The notes beneath the pieces were generated by a model. That model ran no database searches. It saw only the letters and a program-made list of their open reading frames with translations, and had not been told where the DNA came from. A stretch of 64,000 nt of DNA, taken from contig CM028899.1 in NCBI GenBank assembly GCA_016801885.1, forward strand, positions 16,259,501 to 16,323,500, read 5' to 3'. Positions 22,150-36,954 of this stretch are shown here, one piece after another (within the stretch, counting starts at the first letter, position 1; every line of letters begins with the position of its first letter). Position numbers and translations under genes: made by a program. The stretch is from Toxotes chatareus (Eukaryota; Chordata; Actinopteri; Toxotidae).

Positions 22150-24249
22150 GTAATATTAACCACACAAATTCTTCTCATATCACTAAACCCGATTTAAGTG
22201 TTTTCCACATCTCTCATCCGCACACTCAGAGGACACAATACCTGGTCCCAGTTAGGTGTTTCTTTTATAGCTTAGCTCTTCAAAGGGAAGAAAAAGATGG
22301 GTTTTGACTTCTGAGCCATGGCTCCACAATATTTGGTTTCTCTACATTTTCATTCATTTCTCTTGGCAGGCACGACCAGTAACTGGTGGAAGGTCTTGGC
22401 AGAACATGCGATAAAAGCTCATGATTAAAGGGACTAAAATAAGTACTGTATATAACTCATGTATCCATTAACCACTGAGAAGAGAAACAGAAAGAGCAAA
22501 AAAATTGTTTTTCTTTTCAAGCCTCGCCTGGCCAGTTAGTCTATATTATAAATGTATAATATATATTCATCCTCATCTCTTTCTGTCCTCTCTCTGTTTT
22601 TCTCTGTTTCTCTTCGCTATATTGTACCTTTCCATTGGGAAGGCTATATGTGTCCTCTATGGGTTATGAATTTTTGTGATGCATGTACTATATGATCAGT
22701 ATGGCTGACTTGCTCCCGTCAGCTCTCGTTCACAACACACAGTTTACACAGTGCGTGCACATCGACACGCTGACTGTCCAGGGTCATCGGTTCCCAGCCA
22801 GCAGGCCCACACACCTTGGCCGGCTGGGTGGTGGTGCCTTTGAGTACACTGTAGTGGTTTGGCCCCGGGCCCCTGCCTGGCTTGACTGCCAGCATCTGTG
22901 CTTTTGCTCCTCTGGACAGTCTGCCTCACAGTGCTGTCAGAGACCTGACTATACAGCTTCCCTTTACCTTCAGACGGCAGCTCAAATAGCAGCTGTACAA
23001 ACACATATACATTAAACCGGGCCTGTATTAACGACTTTATGTTGGAGTCCCCTCTGCGGCAGCACTTCTGATATTCTAAGAAGTTGTAGTGGTCGTTGTA
23101 GTGGTGGTGGTCTTATGCACAGAAACGCTGATGTCGGCGGACTCTCTCAAGGGCACACACTGGTGGGGAGAAATGGCGCAGTACCAGCTGGACTGGGCTG
23201 GACTTCAGGAAGTGGATTTTGAAGTGTGTAGCATAAGAGTGATTGCCTTGACTTGGACAATGTAGGTGGCTATAAACTATTGGGTTACAAGTGATTTGGC
23301 TATAGTGAGCACATTGTCTTTTTCTAATGACAGGTTTTATGATTATGGGGTTTGAATTCTACATCTGGCTCGGGCTGCGGCCTTTTCCAGAACTTTGATT
23401 TATCTTTGAAGGGATGAGACAATGAACCAACTGAACAGCTTGAGTAGTGATTGTTGATGGTTTAAAACAGAGAGAGCTTGTTACAATCCATCCTGCACAA
23501 GCTCTGAGTGGAGCCCATTGTAGAAAAGATTGATTTACTATTTATCCCTCTGACAGCGCAGATAGGGAAGAGTCATAATTCTGTGCACTGGGGAGATTAA
23601 ATTCCTGTATCGCTGTCAGCTACATTAACTGACTTCCTGGATCTCAATTCAATTAGCGCAGCAGCATTCTCTAGCATTAATAAATCAATAGTGATGGCCT
23701 GCTGATAGGCATGCTGCATGCAGCATGTCGAAGATGCTCTCTGCACGCACACACACACACACAGACACACAAACTCATCTGTTACAGTATGTCTCTGCAC
23801 TGTTCATTACTGTTCATTAATGATTCCCAGCCCTGCAGCAGTCAGAACAACCAGCTAGCATGTTAGCTGATGTTTAACTACACTTCCGCATGGCAGGCTG
23901 GGACATGCTCTTCAAACACAGATAGATTTATGCACATTAAAAACACACAAACAACCCACACCTATTGACATCATCTCTAGGAATATGGGAAAGAACAACT
24001 TTACAGAGCTATGTATCCTCTCATTGCTGCTGTTGAACTGAGTAATTGAGGACTGATTTTTCCCTCAAGTCTCTTAACTCTTCACTTACTACTTTAGCAG
24101 GGGGACTCAAGCCAAGAGACATTTGTGCCTCTGAGCAGAGGAAAAGACACAAGGTATTGTTTTCCAGACGTTAAATCTCCACAGCTGTTTGGAAACCTCT
24201 GTGACAGCCAGTGGAGAAGCGGAACCAGATCCTGGGTGCCACTGACAAT
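22150..24249. other. Unique non-coding DNA
   Basis: AT-rich unique sequence. Holds a perfect 18-bp palindrome at 23710-23727 and a CA run at 23748-23763. No gene or recognised transposon. Confidence 0.6.
23710..23727. repeat. Perfect 18-bp palindrome
   Basis: catgctgcatgcagcatg equals its own reverse complement over all 18 bases, with no spacer. It contains the SphI-type words gcatgc. It sits 20 bp before a CA microsatellite. Confidence 0.9.
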
Positions 24250-24301
24250 GAGAGGGAGGGGGAGGAGGAGGGGGGGGGAAGAGGACGAGGAGGAGGAAAG
24301 A
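24250..24301. repeat. Polypurine tract with long G runs
   Basis: Purine-only from 24250 to 24285, one C, then purines to 24301. G runs of 3, 5 and 9 lie at 24254-24256, 24258-24262 and 24270-24278, separated by GGA steps. Such DNA can form triplex (H-DNA) or G-quadruplex structures. Confidence 0.85.
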
Positions 24302-24899
24302 CATGCTATTGCTGTCAGCCTTTTTGAGCAGTTTTCAGCATTAGGATGGATCAGGATGGGTGGAATAAAACTCACACACGCACTTTGCTGCATCATTTTA
24401 ATTCACTGGTTGCTTCAATGTCAGTTAAATTATCCAGACAGTATGAAGTAAAATGCCATAGGATTAGCTGTCTGCTCCTTTTAATGTTATTTCTGTCGTA
24501 TCAGTCTTTTCAAGCTCATCCATAAATGCATCTATTATACACCACATGTTAATGTAAGGGGTGTCTTGGGTACAAGGCGTCTTTCAGTACCTGTGTGCAC
24601 TTAAAGGATGTGTTGTGTCTTGTTGTGTCATGTGATTTTTATCGTCTTCTTCATCTGTTTCTGTCACTGGCCATTTCTCTAGTTGTCTAACTGTTCTGCT
24701 CACTGTTTTTCCAGTGGATAGTCTTGTTTCTTAGATGTTGATTTCTCCCTGATTACACAAACTATGCGTCGCTCTGCGAATTGCCAAGAGGCTAATTTGG
24801 CCAGTCGGCCTGATGAGACAGTTGATAAGGGCATTGATTGGCTCTCCTTCTGAAGGAGGGAAGGATTTCATTGGGACAAAGATATGGGGGCAGCGCGGC
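24302..24899. other. Unique non-coding DNA
   Basis: AT-rich unique sequence with no recognised gene or repeat. The last 150 bases grade into the enhancer-like block that follows. Confidence 0.6.
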
Positions 24900-25660
24900 A
24901 TTCATTTCAGCAATCAGTCCACCATCCTCCCTCCTTCTTTTCCTTTTCCCATTTGGCCAAACTCTTCCCAGAAGTCTTTCAATATGGATTACACTGCATG
25001 GTAGGCGCAGTGATAATTCAAGGTGAAATAAAACTCTTTTAATCCTATTGGCTGCAGCCGTGAAAGATAATCTGAAAGTGTAGAAGGACAGACGTCAAGC
25101 TAGAAGTGATTACATGTATGTGGCCTTTCTTTTGATGCCCATATCGGCCTATTTCTACCTCTGGAAGTTGATTTGGTAGTAACGGTCTAGTGAGCTCGTC
25201 CTTAGTCAAGTCCCTGTCTCCTCCTCTTTCTGGATGCAAAAATCATAGGCCTTCATTATCTCCAGTCAGGCAATTTTGGGAACATAATACTGTCTCAGGA
25301 TTGGAGCACTTGCCCCCATCAGGGCTGGGGCCTGATCAAACCACTTGCACCGGGAAGGGGAGTTAAAGAGAAGCACGCCCGCCAGTTGGTTCAACTCCCT
25401 TCAAAGGCATATGGTGCAAATTTGATCAAAAGTGTAGGGGGGGGGATGGGGAGTTTGAGGGGGCATTCACGTCGCTGATGTGAAAAATAAGGCCAGGCTG
25501 TAAAAAACCAAATCAAACCATGGTCGGCTCTCTGGGAATGATTAGACCCAAAGAAGAACCAGCTGCCGCATCGTCAGCCGCATCTCAATCTCGTCCTCGC
25601 ACTGGCAGCCTGCTGGCTGAGTGGGGCAGAGGGAGAGGAGGGGGGAAACAAGTGCTCATC
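24770..25660. promoter_or_regulatory. Enhancer-like region with TCF/LEF-type words
   Basis: Long stretch free of simple repeats with several transcription-factor-type words: gataagggcattgattgg (about 24824-24841), a gtgattacatg word near 25107, gatcaaa at 25334-25340, ttcaaagg at 25400-25407, the palindromic tttgatcaaa at 25421-25430, and aatgattag near 25537. Three TCF/LEF-like words within about 100 bp is more than I see elsewhere here. No open frame of note. A developmental enhancer is inference. Confidence 0.28.
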
Positions 25661-25870
25661 CCTTCATCTGCCTCAGCGGCTCCTGAGCTCTGAGGAACCA
25701 CAGAAAGACGAGACAGCATGCAAGTGTGAAGCGTGAGGAGGTGTAGAGGAAAGAACAAAAGAGAGAATGAGTTCAGAGAGGTAAGAGAAGGGAGAGCGCA
25801 AGAAGGTGACAGAGGTCAGAGTTAGGAGAAAGTGCAATAAGGTGAGAGTGAGGATGTAGGAGCCTGCCTC
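25661..25870 (+). other. Purine-rich stretch with donor-like sites
   Basis: GA-rich sequence resembling splicing-enhancer-rich exonic DNA. A good donor word (gagag/gtaagag at 25781) and further aaggtgag words follow. A non-coding first exon ending at 25780 is conceivable but has no supporting promoter element. GA-rich DNA also gives such words by chance. Confidence 0.15.
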
Positions 25871-26256
25871 ACCCCCTTTGGGATGTTAAATGGAAGAGTC
25901 CCAGTGTGTCCTTAAATATTCATGTGAAGTGTGAGTTGCAGGCCTCTCTAATGTTCACTAGTGGCCCTGGGAGACCAGGCCCTCTGTATATGAGTATACA
26001 CTTCATTTCAAATTAGAGCCTATCGTTTAGACAAACACTGAGATGTAGACGTAGATCACTTCTTTATAGTCAAGTTCAACCTGTGTTGATGAACATCAAT
26101 GAATTCTGGGGTAGTGCATCATGCTAGCTAATGATGAAGCGTTAATTGTTGGTGAGAAATAATGATAATGAAGAAAAATGTCTTTTAATTGATTTAATTG
26201 AAAACACTTACACATACTTTGCTTGGCCTCAGATTTTTATGAATTGACTTGGATTT

Positions 26257-26282
26257 CTATATATTTTTTCTATATATTTTTT
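26257..26282. repeat. 13-bp perfect tandem duplication
   Basis: Two exact head-to-tail copies of ctatatatttttt. Together they form a long pyrimidine-rich tract ending in tttcag, which makes a strong 3' splice site sequence. Confidence 0.9.
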
Positions 26283-26285
26283 CAG

Positions 26286-26297
26286 GTTATGTGTACT
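26286..26297 (+). other. Possible 12-nt micro-exon
   Basis: The acceptor tttttttcag ends at 26285, and a consensus donor gtaagt starts at 26298. The 12 bases between (gttatgtgtact) keep frame as four codons. Neural micro-exons in vertebrates are of this size. No neighbouring exons are visible, so chance is likely. Confidence 0.12.
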
Positions 26298-28328
26298 GTA
26301 AGTGTCACCCTGGGCTACCTCCTCTTCACAGTCCTCTCTGCCTTAATGACAGCAATAATTGAGATGAAACAGAGACAACTCCTCACCTCATGACTCTGAA
26401 TGCATGCTCATCAGGGCCCTAAAAGCCCCTTTGTCCTCCACAAGGGAGGGGTGTGAGATGGAGCTGAGATGGTGTAGGGACCAAAGGGACTGTATACTTT
26501 GTATTATATTCGCCTAGTGGTAGCGAGTGTTTGTCATCACCATAAATCATTCAAAATACTCAACAGAGCCATACAACATCCATCTTGTCCCCATAATTCA
26601 AAGCCATCAGTCTGTTTCTTCTATTAGCAACACTCGCACACAGTCATATCCATGCTAATACACACACAATCACAAATCATGGTGTCAAGGAGCAGTAATC
26701 ACTGCCATTACCAACAGAGTCACAGGAGTCAGTGCAGGGCATGACCCCATCTCTATCCTCCAAAGCCACGGTCAGGTCCAGAGGTGAAGGTCAAGTTTCC
26801 AGAGTGACTGTCCCAGCTGTGGCTCGACCACAGAGCAGAAGGCTCAACCCCGTGCTCCGTCTGTTTGCTCATTTTGCACTGACCTGGGTCTTTGTCAAGG
26901 CTGCGGACCCCCAGATTGTGAATGGTCCCTCCTGATGGCCCTTGTGGTCACGGTCAGCAATGACCATGCTGTTGGAGAGAGAGGGGGGTCACGGCACAAC
27001 AAAGACCTCTCCTGTTAGCTGCATGGAGTAGGTTGGTCAGGGTTGGTGAGAGGGCAGGGTGAAAGGTGATGATATTGATTAGTTATTTTCTTGTCCAAAA
27101 GGAAACCATATCAGACTACCGTGCTAAGGCCCAAGGCCTCACCGTATCTGGGCAATGATTGAGCGTGTGAATAATTAGTTGGGACGTTCAACTTTGCCTG
27201 ATTTCTTTTGCATCTTTCAAAAAGATACATGTATTTCGAAACACAAACTAAAAGGGATGAAAGCTTTCCACAGTTCTGTCCTAGTTGTTCTTCTGTCCCA
27301 GCTGAATGGTGCACGCTGTCTGTATTATTGTTGTGTCACCATGGTGGTGTCTGTTTTTGTGTCTATCTGTGCACAGACACATTCCTGCAAACAGAGTAAT
27401 GATGACTCATAGTATAAACTTCACTCTTACACCACAGGTTTCGTGTGAAGACAAGCACGGTATGTTGGTGTAGAAATATTTGTGAAATAATGCATTCAAT
27501 TATTTCCTTAATGAGCTAATTAGCATAGCATGGTGCTTTAATAGCATCTAGTGGAAGCTGTGGGGAACTACAGCACTGGCAAACTTGTGTCTTCCTCTGT
27601 AATATCCAACAGTTTTTTTAAAGCAAACTCTGCATTTAGAATTTCTGAGCTGTCCAACAGTTACATCGACTTTGCATCATAATTATTCATATACGAAAAT
27701 CTTAAAAATGCGTCAGTGTTCAGTTGCACTTTGAGGAAATGAGCCAAGTGCACAGTGAAAATACACAGTAAAGTATTATTTATTGCACCTTTAAAATAGC
27801 ACAATCATCACAGCTCAATATGTGTCTTGACTCTGTTGTGTTGAATGTCAAATTAAAGCTGTGTTGGCTTGCAGCTCAACCTGGCAGGGTTCCTACACCT
27901 ATGCTGAAATAAAGGATTCAGCCATACTCGTAAAACCTCTGAATACTTTGACTTATGGAAAAATAAAAAAAAGTTTGACAATTGCCGCCCTCCACCCCCC
28001 ATCTTGTGTACGTTTTAGTCATTTTTCTTCCCTGCGCTGGTACGTATGGATGTATTCAATCAGAAGCCATTCCCACTGAAACATGCTCTTACACAGCGAG
28101 TGAGTAAACCTTTATGTAACCGCCAGTCGAGTGGGGAGTTCATTTGATGGAGAGCCCTGCTTGATTTGTTTGTGGCTCCAAAGAGGCTTACGACACGCAA
28201 GCTGCCCCTGTTCTGCTCTGATAAATGATTCTGGTGAGTGGGAGGAAGGAGAAAAAGTGTGTGTGAGACCTCGCCAAAGACTTTGGGGTTTTTCACAGCT
28301 TAACTATATTAAGAGACAATCTCCCACA

Positions 28329-28329
<1 letters not shown>

Positions 28330-28403
<74 letters not shown>
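28330..28403. repeat. (CA)37 microsatellite
   Basis: Uninterrupted CA run of about 74 nt, the second longest dinucleotide tract in the window. A second, interrupted CA tract follows 77 bp later. Confidence 0.97.
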
Positions 28404-28405
<2 letters not shown>

Positions 28406-28479
28406 TACACACATACATATTCTGCTATTAAATATGAATGCACACACATATACATTGTATTATGCATGAATGTTCTCTC

Positions 28480-28519
28480 TCACACACACACACACACACG
28501 CACACACACACACACACAT
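28480..28519. repeat. Interrupted (CA)n microsatellite
   Basis: CA run of about 40 nt with a single G interruption at 28500, preceded by ctctct. Forms a pair with the longer tract upstream. Confidence 0.95.
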
Positions 28520-29942
28520 ACACTGGGTGGTATTCATTGAAATAAAACAGCACAGTGATGAGGTGAGAAGCTTCAGAGGAAGCTTACTTCCACTCGCTCT
28601 CCGTCCTCCTGCAGCGTGTGTCGTATGTTTGCTTAGTAACGCTACGCTGCTGTCTTTTTGTCTCCTCCATGCCGTTCAGGCGGGGCTGTAATTGAATGTT
28701 ACCTGTCCCACCCAGTCAGTCCCCGGCAAAACACTGCCACAGCCGATTAGCTAACACTACAGCTATGCTAATGACCCGTGAACACACAGGGGCCCACGTG
28801 GAATGTCTGTTCACGACAATGTGTGTGAGTGTGTGCGGGACCTTTACATCTCCTGCCTCTTTGTCTCTGTGTGACTATTATGTGTAATGAGTGAGCATTA
28901 CTATAGCGACCGGCTGCTGACAGGCCACACAGAACGGAACACAGTGGTCATGCAGTTGTCCTACCGACTACTCCAGTCTCCCCACAACACACACACACAG
29001 CGCTCATGTCAAGACTGGGCTGAGAGTGTGCCACTGGAACACACAGATTTGCTCCGGCTGATGGCAAACCACAGCAGTGGAGCCTGTGGCGGCCTGCATT
29101 TCCTTTAATATCCTGGCTAATGTACAGAGAGAAGCCAGGGCTTCTAGAAAGCCTCTGGATCCCAGCCAGACTTCCTAACCTCCCGCCACACCAGTCTTAT
29201 GTAATGTTTTGATCAGTACAGAAGGCAGTGTTTAGTGCAGGAGATGTAAATGTGACTCATATCTGGACATGGCAGTGTCTGCAGTTTTTACTCACTAATA
29301 GGTTGCGCTTGGTCTCTTGGCGTTCGTTGTGCCATTTAGTTAAGTTATACTTGGAGTTTGATTTCTACAGAGCCTTTACTTTGACAATCAAAGAAAGTAA
29401 AGCTAAATTACTGTGCTGGCCGAATATAAGACAACCTCAGACTACTCTTGTTGGGAAGGGTTCCCTTGAGAAGCTGTTAGTCCAAGGATAATATAGTCCT
29501 CATCTCAAAATCCTTTTCTATGGCAAAATAGGAAAATGAAATACTTTCATTAAAACCTAATATAAATCCCATATTTGTGTAGCTTGTCCATTTGTGTTTT
29601 CAAATGCAACTAATTTTTCCTGAGTATCAGTCACATAGTTACACTTTCTCTGCTGTCAAGCTCTTGAATGAAGGTCAGAATATTTTTGTTCAGCACTTAG
29701 CATTTTTGTTAGACTTTCTGAGCTCAGTGCACCAGTAAGCCTCGGTTGTTTGACAGAGGATTTGATCCATGGTCTGTTTCAGGAGACACTTTCCAATCAT
29801 TTTCACTGGACAGGAATTAATTTCATCTGTGGCAGCAAAACACATTACCTGTAGATTAAACTTGGCTAATGAAACATTTTAAGTCTGGGTGCGTGGCAAC
29901 GGCTGACCAGAAGTGGTCCATGGAAATTAACCCCCTCGTATA
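28520..29942. other. Unique non-coding DNA
   Basis: Unique sequence with a few short CA words (about 28986-28999). The small open frames are unrecognisable. No gene seen. Confidence 0.6.
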
Positions 29943-30155
29943 ATAGTTGTTTTTATAACTCAGTTTTTCTACAGATTAACCAAACGAGATATAATGTGTT
30001 GATTTGTGAGTTTTCAACATGCTGGTAGGAGGATTCTGTTACTGTTGGACAGAGCCAGATGAGTGTTTTCCCCCTGCTTTCAGTCTTAGCTGGAAGCTAA
30101 CTGGCTGTTGACTCTAGATTCACAATTACCGTACAGATAAGAGAGTGGTATGAAT
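29943..30155 (+). mobile_element. Fold-back MITE-like repeat, copy 2 (core only)
   Basis: Words in the family order: aaccaaacgagatataat, gtgttgatttgtgag, catgctggtaggaggatt, tgttactgttggacagagccag, ttccccctgctttcagtctta, gctaactggctgttg, accgtacagataagagagtggta. It carries the internal part missing from the other copies and lacks the 3' terminal arm. It extends the family consensus upstream of what copy 1 shows. Confidence 0.7.
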
Positions 30156-31562
30156 ACCCCCCTATTTTTCAAACATAACATCCAGATAAAAAATATTAGT
30201 AATTCAGTGTAACATCAGGACGTGTTGGTCCAGAGAGGGAGCAGAGAAATGAAAGTGATGAAGAAACTGAAATCACAAAAAAGACAGCAGACCTCTTCAG
30301 AGTGATAATAATACATAGAGATGATGGAGAAACTGAGACTGTTAAGACAGATGTCGGAGTGAAGTGTCGGTGGGGGTGCATCGTAGCCTCGACCACGCAA
30401 ATTAAGCATGGCTTCATGCACAGACCTTCATTGCAGGATTCACAGCAGCTGGAGAAACCACATCTCCTCCCATGGAGCAGAGCCAGGGCCACAGCCAGAC
30501 CCAAATAAGCATCATCTTTTTTATACCACTAAAGAAAAAGAAAGAAAAAGAGACTGAAGGAGAGAGGAGTGGGGTGGGGAGGTGGGACAGTTTTTAAAGT
30601 GCAGCGGTAAAAGGGAGGGTGTCTGCGTGGGGGACTGGGGGCCGAGGAGCCGAGGAAGGAAACCACAGGAGGATTACGAGTGAGGGGCTCTGTGTTTCAG
30701 TTAAACTTTTCTCTCTCTCGGAAACCGTTATATAGACTTGCTGACCCTTTCTCCCTCAGTCAGAGCTTCCTGCCTCTGTCTGCCATGTAGAACCTCTCAC
30801 CCGCTTCAAGCCAAATCACACTTCTCAGCCGGACTGTGGCAGTTCATGAATTACTCCACAGAGAGGTGTTCTTGCCCAGACTCGCTCCCTTGCTTCCTAC
30901 TTGCAGCTGGGGGCCACTATTTTCTATTTTCCATATTCTAGGCTTCAAACTGGCAACTTTTAGGTGGGCTGTCACCAAGTCGCTGAGTAGGCACACCTGA
31001 GGATTGCCTGTCTGACAACCTGGGACATTAACAGCTGCTTATGGCACTTTGATGAATGGCAAATAAAATAGGAGTGGGAACAGGAGGCGAAGGCTCACTC
31101 ACTGGTGTCCTAAACTTGCCGAACACTGTGTTATTTCTCCCGTTCTGAAACTTCCTGTTGACCTTGGTCATGTGACAAGGAGATTGCGGCTGGTTCCAGC
31201 CTCGTCTGGTCAGGTCTGGTCTCTCCTCACGTGGGAGGAGCTGCATCGTGCCTGGCTCACCGCTCTGCTTGACTACCAACAAAGGCTGGTGTTAACAATG
31301 GGTAAATGTTACGTCCAGTGTGTTTTTGTGTCAGAGCAGGATAATTACACCCTGTCCAATGGTCATCCTTGGACCACAGCTATATGCAGTGTGTGTATTG
31401 ACTTTACTTTTTGTAGCCTATATTTTTCTTATTTAAATTTTTTTTTTTTTCCTCTGGGGGGTGATGGGTCCTTCTGTTGTTTTGGTCTAGGACGACGGAA
31501 GTGGTTTTCAGCTGCTTTCTCTGTTTGACATCTACTTGCTTTGCAAAAGTTTAAAAGCACAC

Positions 31563-31601
31563 AGACAGTTCTTAATAATGCAGAATGATCAAGAACTGTC
31601 T
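31563..31601. repeat. 11-bp perfect-stem hairpin
   Basis: agacagttctt - 17-nt loop - aagaactgtct. The half-site spacing is too wide for a steroid-receptor element, although agaac words resemble glucocorticoid or androgen receptor half-sites. The stem is short for a miRNA. Confidence 0.75.
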
Positions 31602-32794
31602 CATTACTGTGTTTGTGTGTCTTGTACAGAGTACAGTAAGATCATGACCACCTACATTGTAAAGTAGAGGCCCCAGCAGGCACTCCAGCTGCTCTGTATT
31701 TGCTGAAGTGTTTGTAATACAGCTGTTGTCATAGGAAATAAATGACATTAACATTATGCTGTAGTTGCTGCCTGCACTCAGTGTTTAGTCTCTTGCCATT
31801 TCCATTTATTATTTACTATTTATTTGGAGTTTATGAGAGAGAGAGACATGGGTTGTTAACAGTGTGAATACAGTCCAGAAGTAATGCAAATGTCCTCTCT
31901 GTTGGCACAGCATCACATTTCTACTCATCTTCTCAAATGTGGAAGATGGGAAGAGGAGGAACATCTGCAAAAAGCCCCCATAATTATATCTGTAGATGTG
32001 GAGAAAGAGAAGGGGGGTATAAAGGAATAAAATGAAGGGGGTGAACAGAGAGGGGAGAGACAAAAAAAAAATGCTCTGACTGTGAAATGACTGCCAGATT
32101 TCTATTTGTGCGTCTTGAAAGGCCCGTGTCTTTGCCGCTGCATATGGGATGTGGGATGAGAGCTCTGGCAAATCAAAGGCGCACTGGATAAAGATCTCTG
32201 GAAGCCCATGCTAGTAAACAGGCCCATAAAAGCGGCTTGCGGGGTGGAGCGTCAAAGAAAAACTTGAACGTCTGCCCACCTCCAATAAAGCCAGAGCTTC
32301 TGCAGGCGTCGGTTCCAGCACTGCGCATGGCCAGGCGCACGGGGCTGCCGGTGGTTTGGAGCTTCATCATTGTATCATATCCTCTGATTAAGGGCTATCA
32401 GTCATGCAGAATACTACTGTGTCTCTGATGGATTTTACTTTTCCTCTAGCCTTTCTTTTTTTTAGAGTTTGTTCTCTTTTTCATCATTTTATTCATCAAC
32501 CCATATGCCAACTCTTCTCCTATTTTCACTATTGCCTTTCAGCCTGTATTACACACATTTCAAACATTTCATTTCCACATGCATCCTGTCATTTTCTGTA
32601 ATTATTAACCACTAGTTCTTTTCAATCCAACCCACTCAACAATTCCTTTTCCAGCAAACAAGGCCCGTCCTACAGTAGCACTTGTAGCATTAGTGCTAGC
32701 TGCCCAAATCCCTGACTCAGCAGATCCGCTGTGGCTCTGCAGCTGCCCCATTTTTTTGCACTTTATCGCTGCCAACCGTCGTTGCATACTGTGC

Positions 32795-32812
32795 TTTTTT
32801 TTTTTTTTTTTT
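32795..32812. repeat. Poly-T tract (T18)
   Basis: Uninterrupted T run. No retroposon body found on its 3' side. Confidence 0.9.
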
Positions 32813-33943
32813 CCTCCATCAAGGATGTAAGTGTTTGTGACATTGTGGCTAGAGGGGGCGGAGGTGTTGAGGCCAAACTATTTCATTTGAAACAACTCAA
32901 ACCCGGTAGCATTCCAATGTAGGCAACCCTCCTGCAGTTTGCCCTAGAAGGGGAAGAAAATAGGAAATAGAAAAACATGGCTGCGAGCTTTGCGGTAGAA
33001 AAGGATTCATGCTGTGTGGCATTTGTGTGTTGTTGTTTTTCATTTTGCAGAGCAAAGTACTCCGCACCACACAAACAACCTTTACCTTTAACACTGATAA
33101 AAATAAACACTTCTCATTTATGTACATTTAGTTGTCCTCTTTATCACTGACCTATTGTGTATACAGTTGTTACCAATTTATGAAGTTTGAGAGTATTTAG
33201 AATGAGACTCACAGTGGAAATGAAGCAGTAAACACTGCTTCAAGAAATGAGCCTGCATTGATCTCTAATCTCTGAGTGATCATACTGACACCAAATGACA
33301 CCACGGCCCTATTTCACAAGGATTTATAAAAACCAAGTTAGAAACTTGCATCACACATGATACAAAATGTGGCAAATATCTAATATATGCTCACTTTGTC
33401 CCTGTTAATCTTCTTGATGCCCTGTGTTTGTGGCGAAAGCATCTCCCAACAAAGAGCCATCTGTGTGGAGGCAGACGGAGCACTGCCCTCCAGTGGTGTA
33501 GCAGCTAAAAGGGGCCCTTCAGAGCCGCACCGCTTTACATGCATTCCACCTCGGTCGTAGTCAAGGGCTCCTGGCTGACAAAGGCACACACAGCAGCATT
33601 TTTTTTTATTTTTTTAAACTGTTTCCACCACAGTCTGAGGAATGTTTATCAGTGGTAAGCACACTGCCCTGGAAGCATATGGTGTGGTTTCACTGCTTTG
33701 GGTACACAAGAGGTGAACTTAAGGAAAAGTCGTATGATCATAGAGGACTTAACAGATGGTTGAACATGTGAGTTTCTAGTAGTAAATTTTGCTATGTGTT
33801 TTTCACCTTTTTCATCTGATAAAAATCACTGAAAATAAGAAGTACAGCATTATTTTTTATCCCTTACTTTTGGCACCTTTCTCTGAGGTGCCCTTAAAAC
33901 TCATATGAATGCACATGCATACTGTCAGCGACAGCATTGTACT

Positions 33944-33990
33944 GTTGTACTGTTTTGCAAAGCTGTTCAAATTGCTTGCTTGTATACATG
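33944..33990. repeat. 47-bp dispersed repeat, copy A
   Basis: Matches 37766-37812 with only two or three differences (gttgtactgtttt, caaagctgttcaaattgcttgctt, tatacatg). Weaker similarity extends about 15 bp upstream (cagcgacagca against aagcaacagca). Family unknown; too long for chance. Confidence 0.8.

Positions 33991-36954
<2,964 letters not shown>

Larger units (their letters stand above)
25871..28329. other. Unique non-coding DNA
   Basis: Mostly unique. Contains a perfect 13-bp tandem duplication (ctatatatttttt) at 26257-26282, directly followed by a possible micro-exon (26286-26297). No long open frame, RNA gene or known transposon. Confidence 0.55.
30156..33943. other. Unique non-coding DNA
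   Basis: Contains a purine-rich stretch (about 30530-30670), T runs at 31438-31450 and 32795-32812, and an 11-bp perfect-stem hairpin at 31563-31601. No coding gene or recognised transposon. The open frames are low complexity. Confidence 0.55.

Noticed and set aside
28131..28469. Plus-strand open frame rich in His-Thr
   Set aside because: Translation of the long CA microsatellite.
31563..31601. Hairpin as a miRNA precursor
   Set aside because: The 11-bp stem is much shorter than a miRNA precursor and no known miRNA seed and arm is present.
33630..33720. Possible tRNA-like or SINE head (agtggtaagcacactgcc ... ggtttcactgc)
   Set aside because: The box B-like part does not match GGTTCGANTCC and no cloverleaf stems form by eye.
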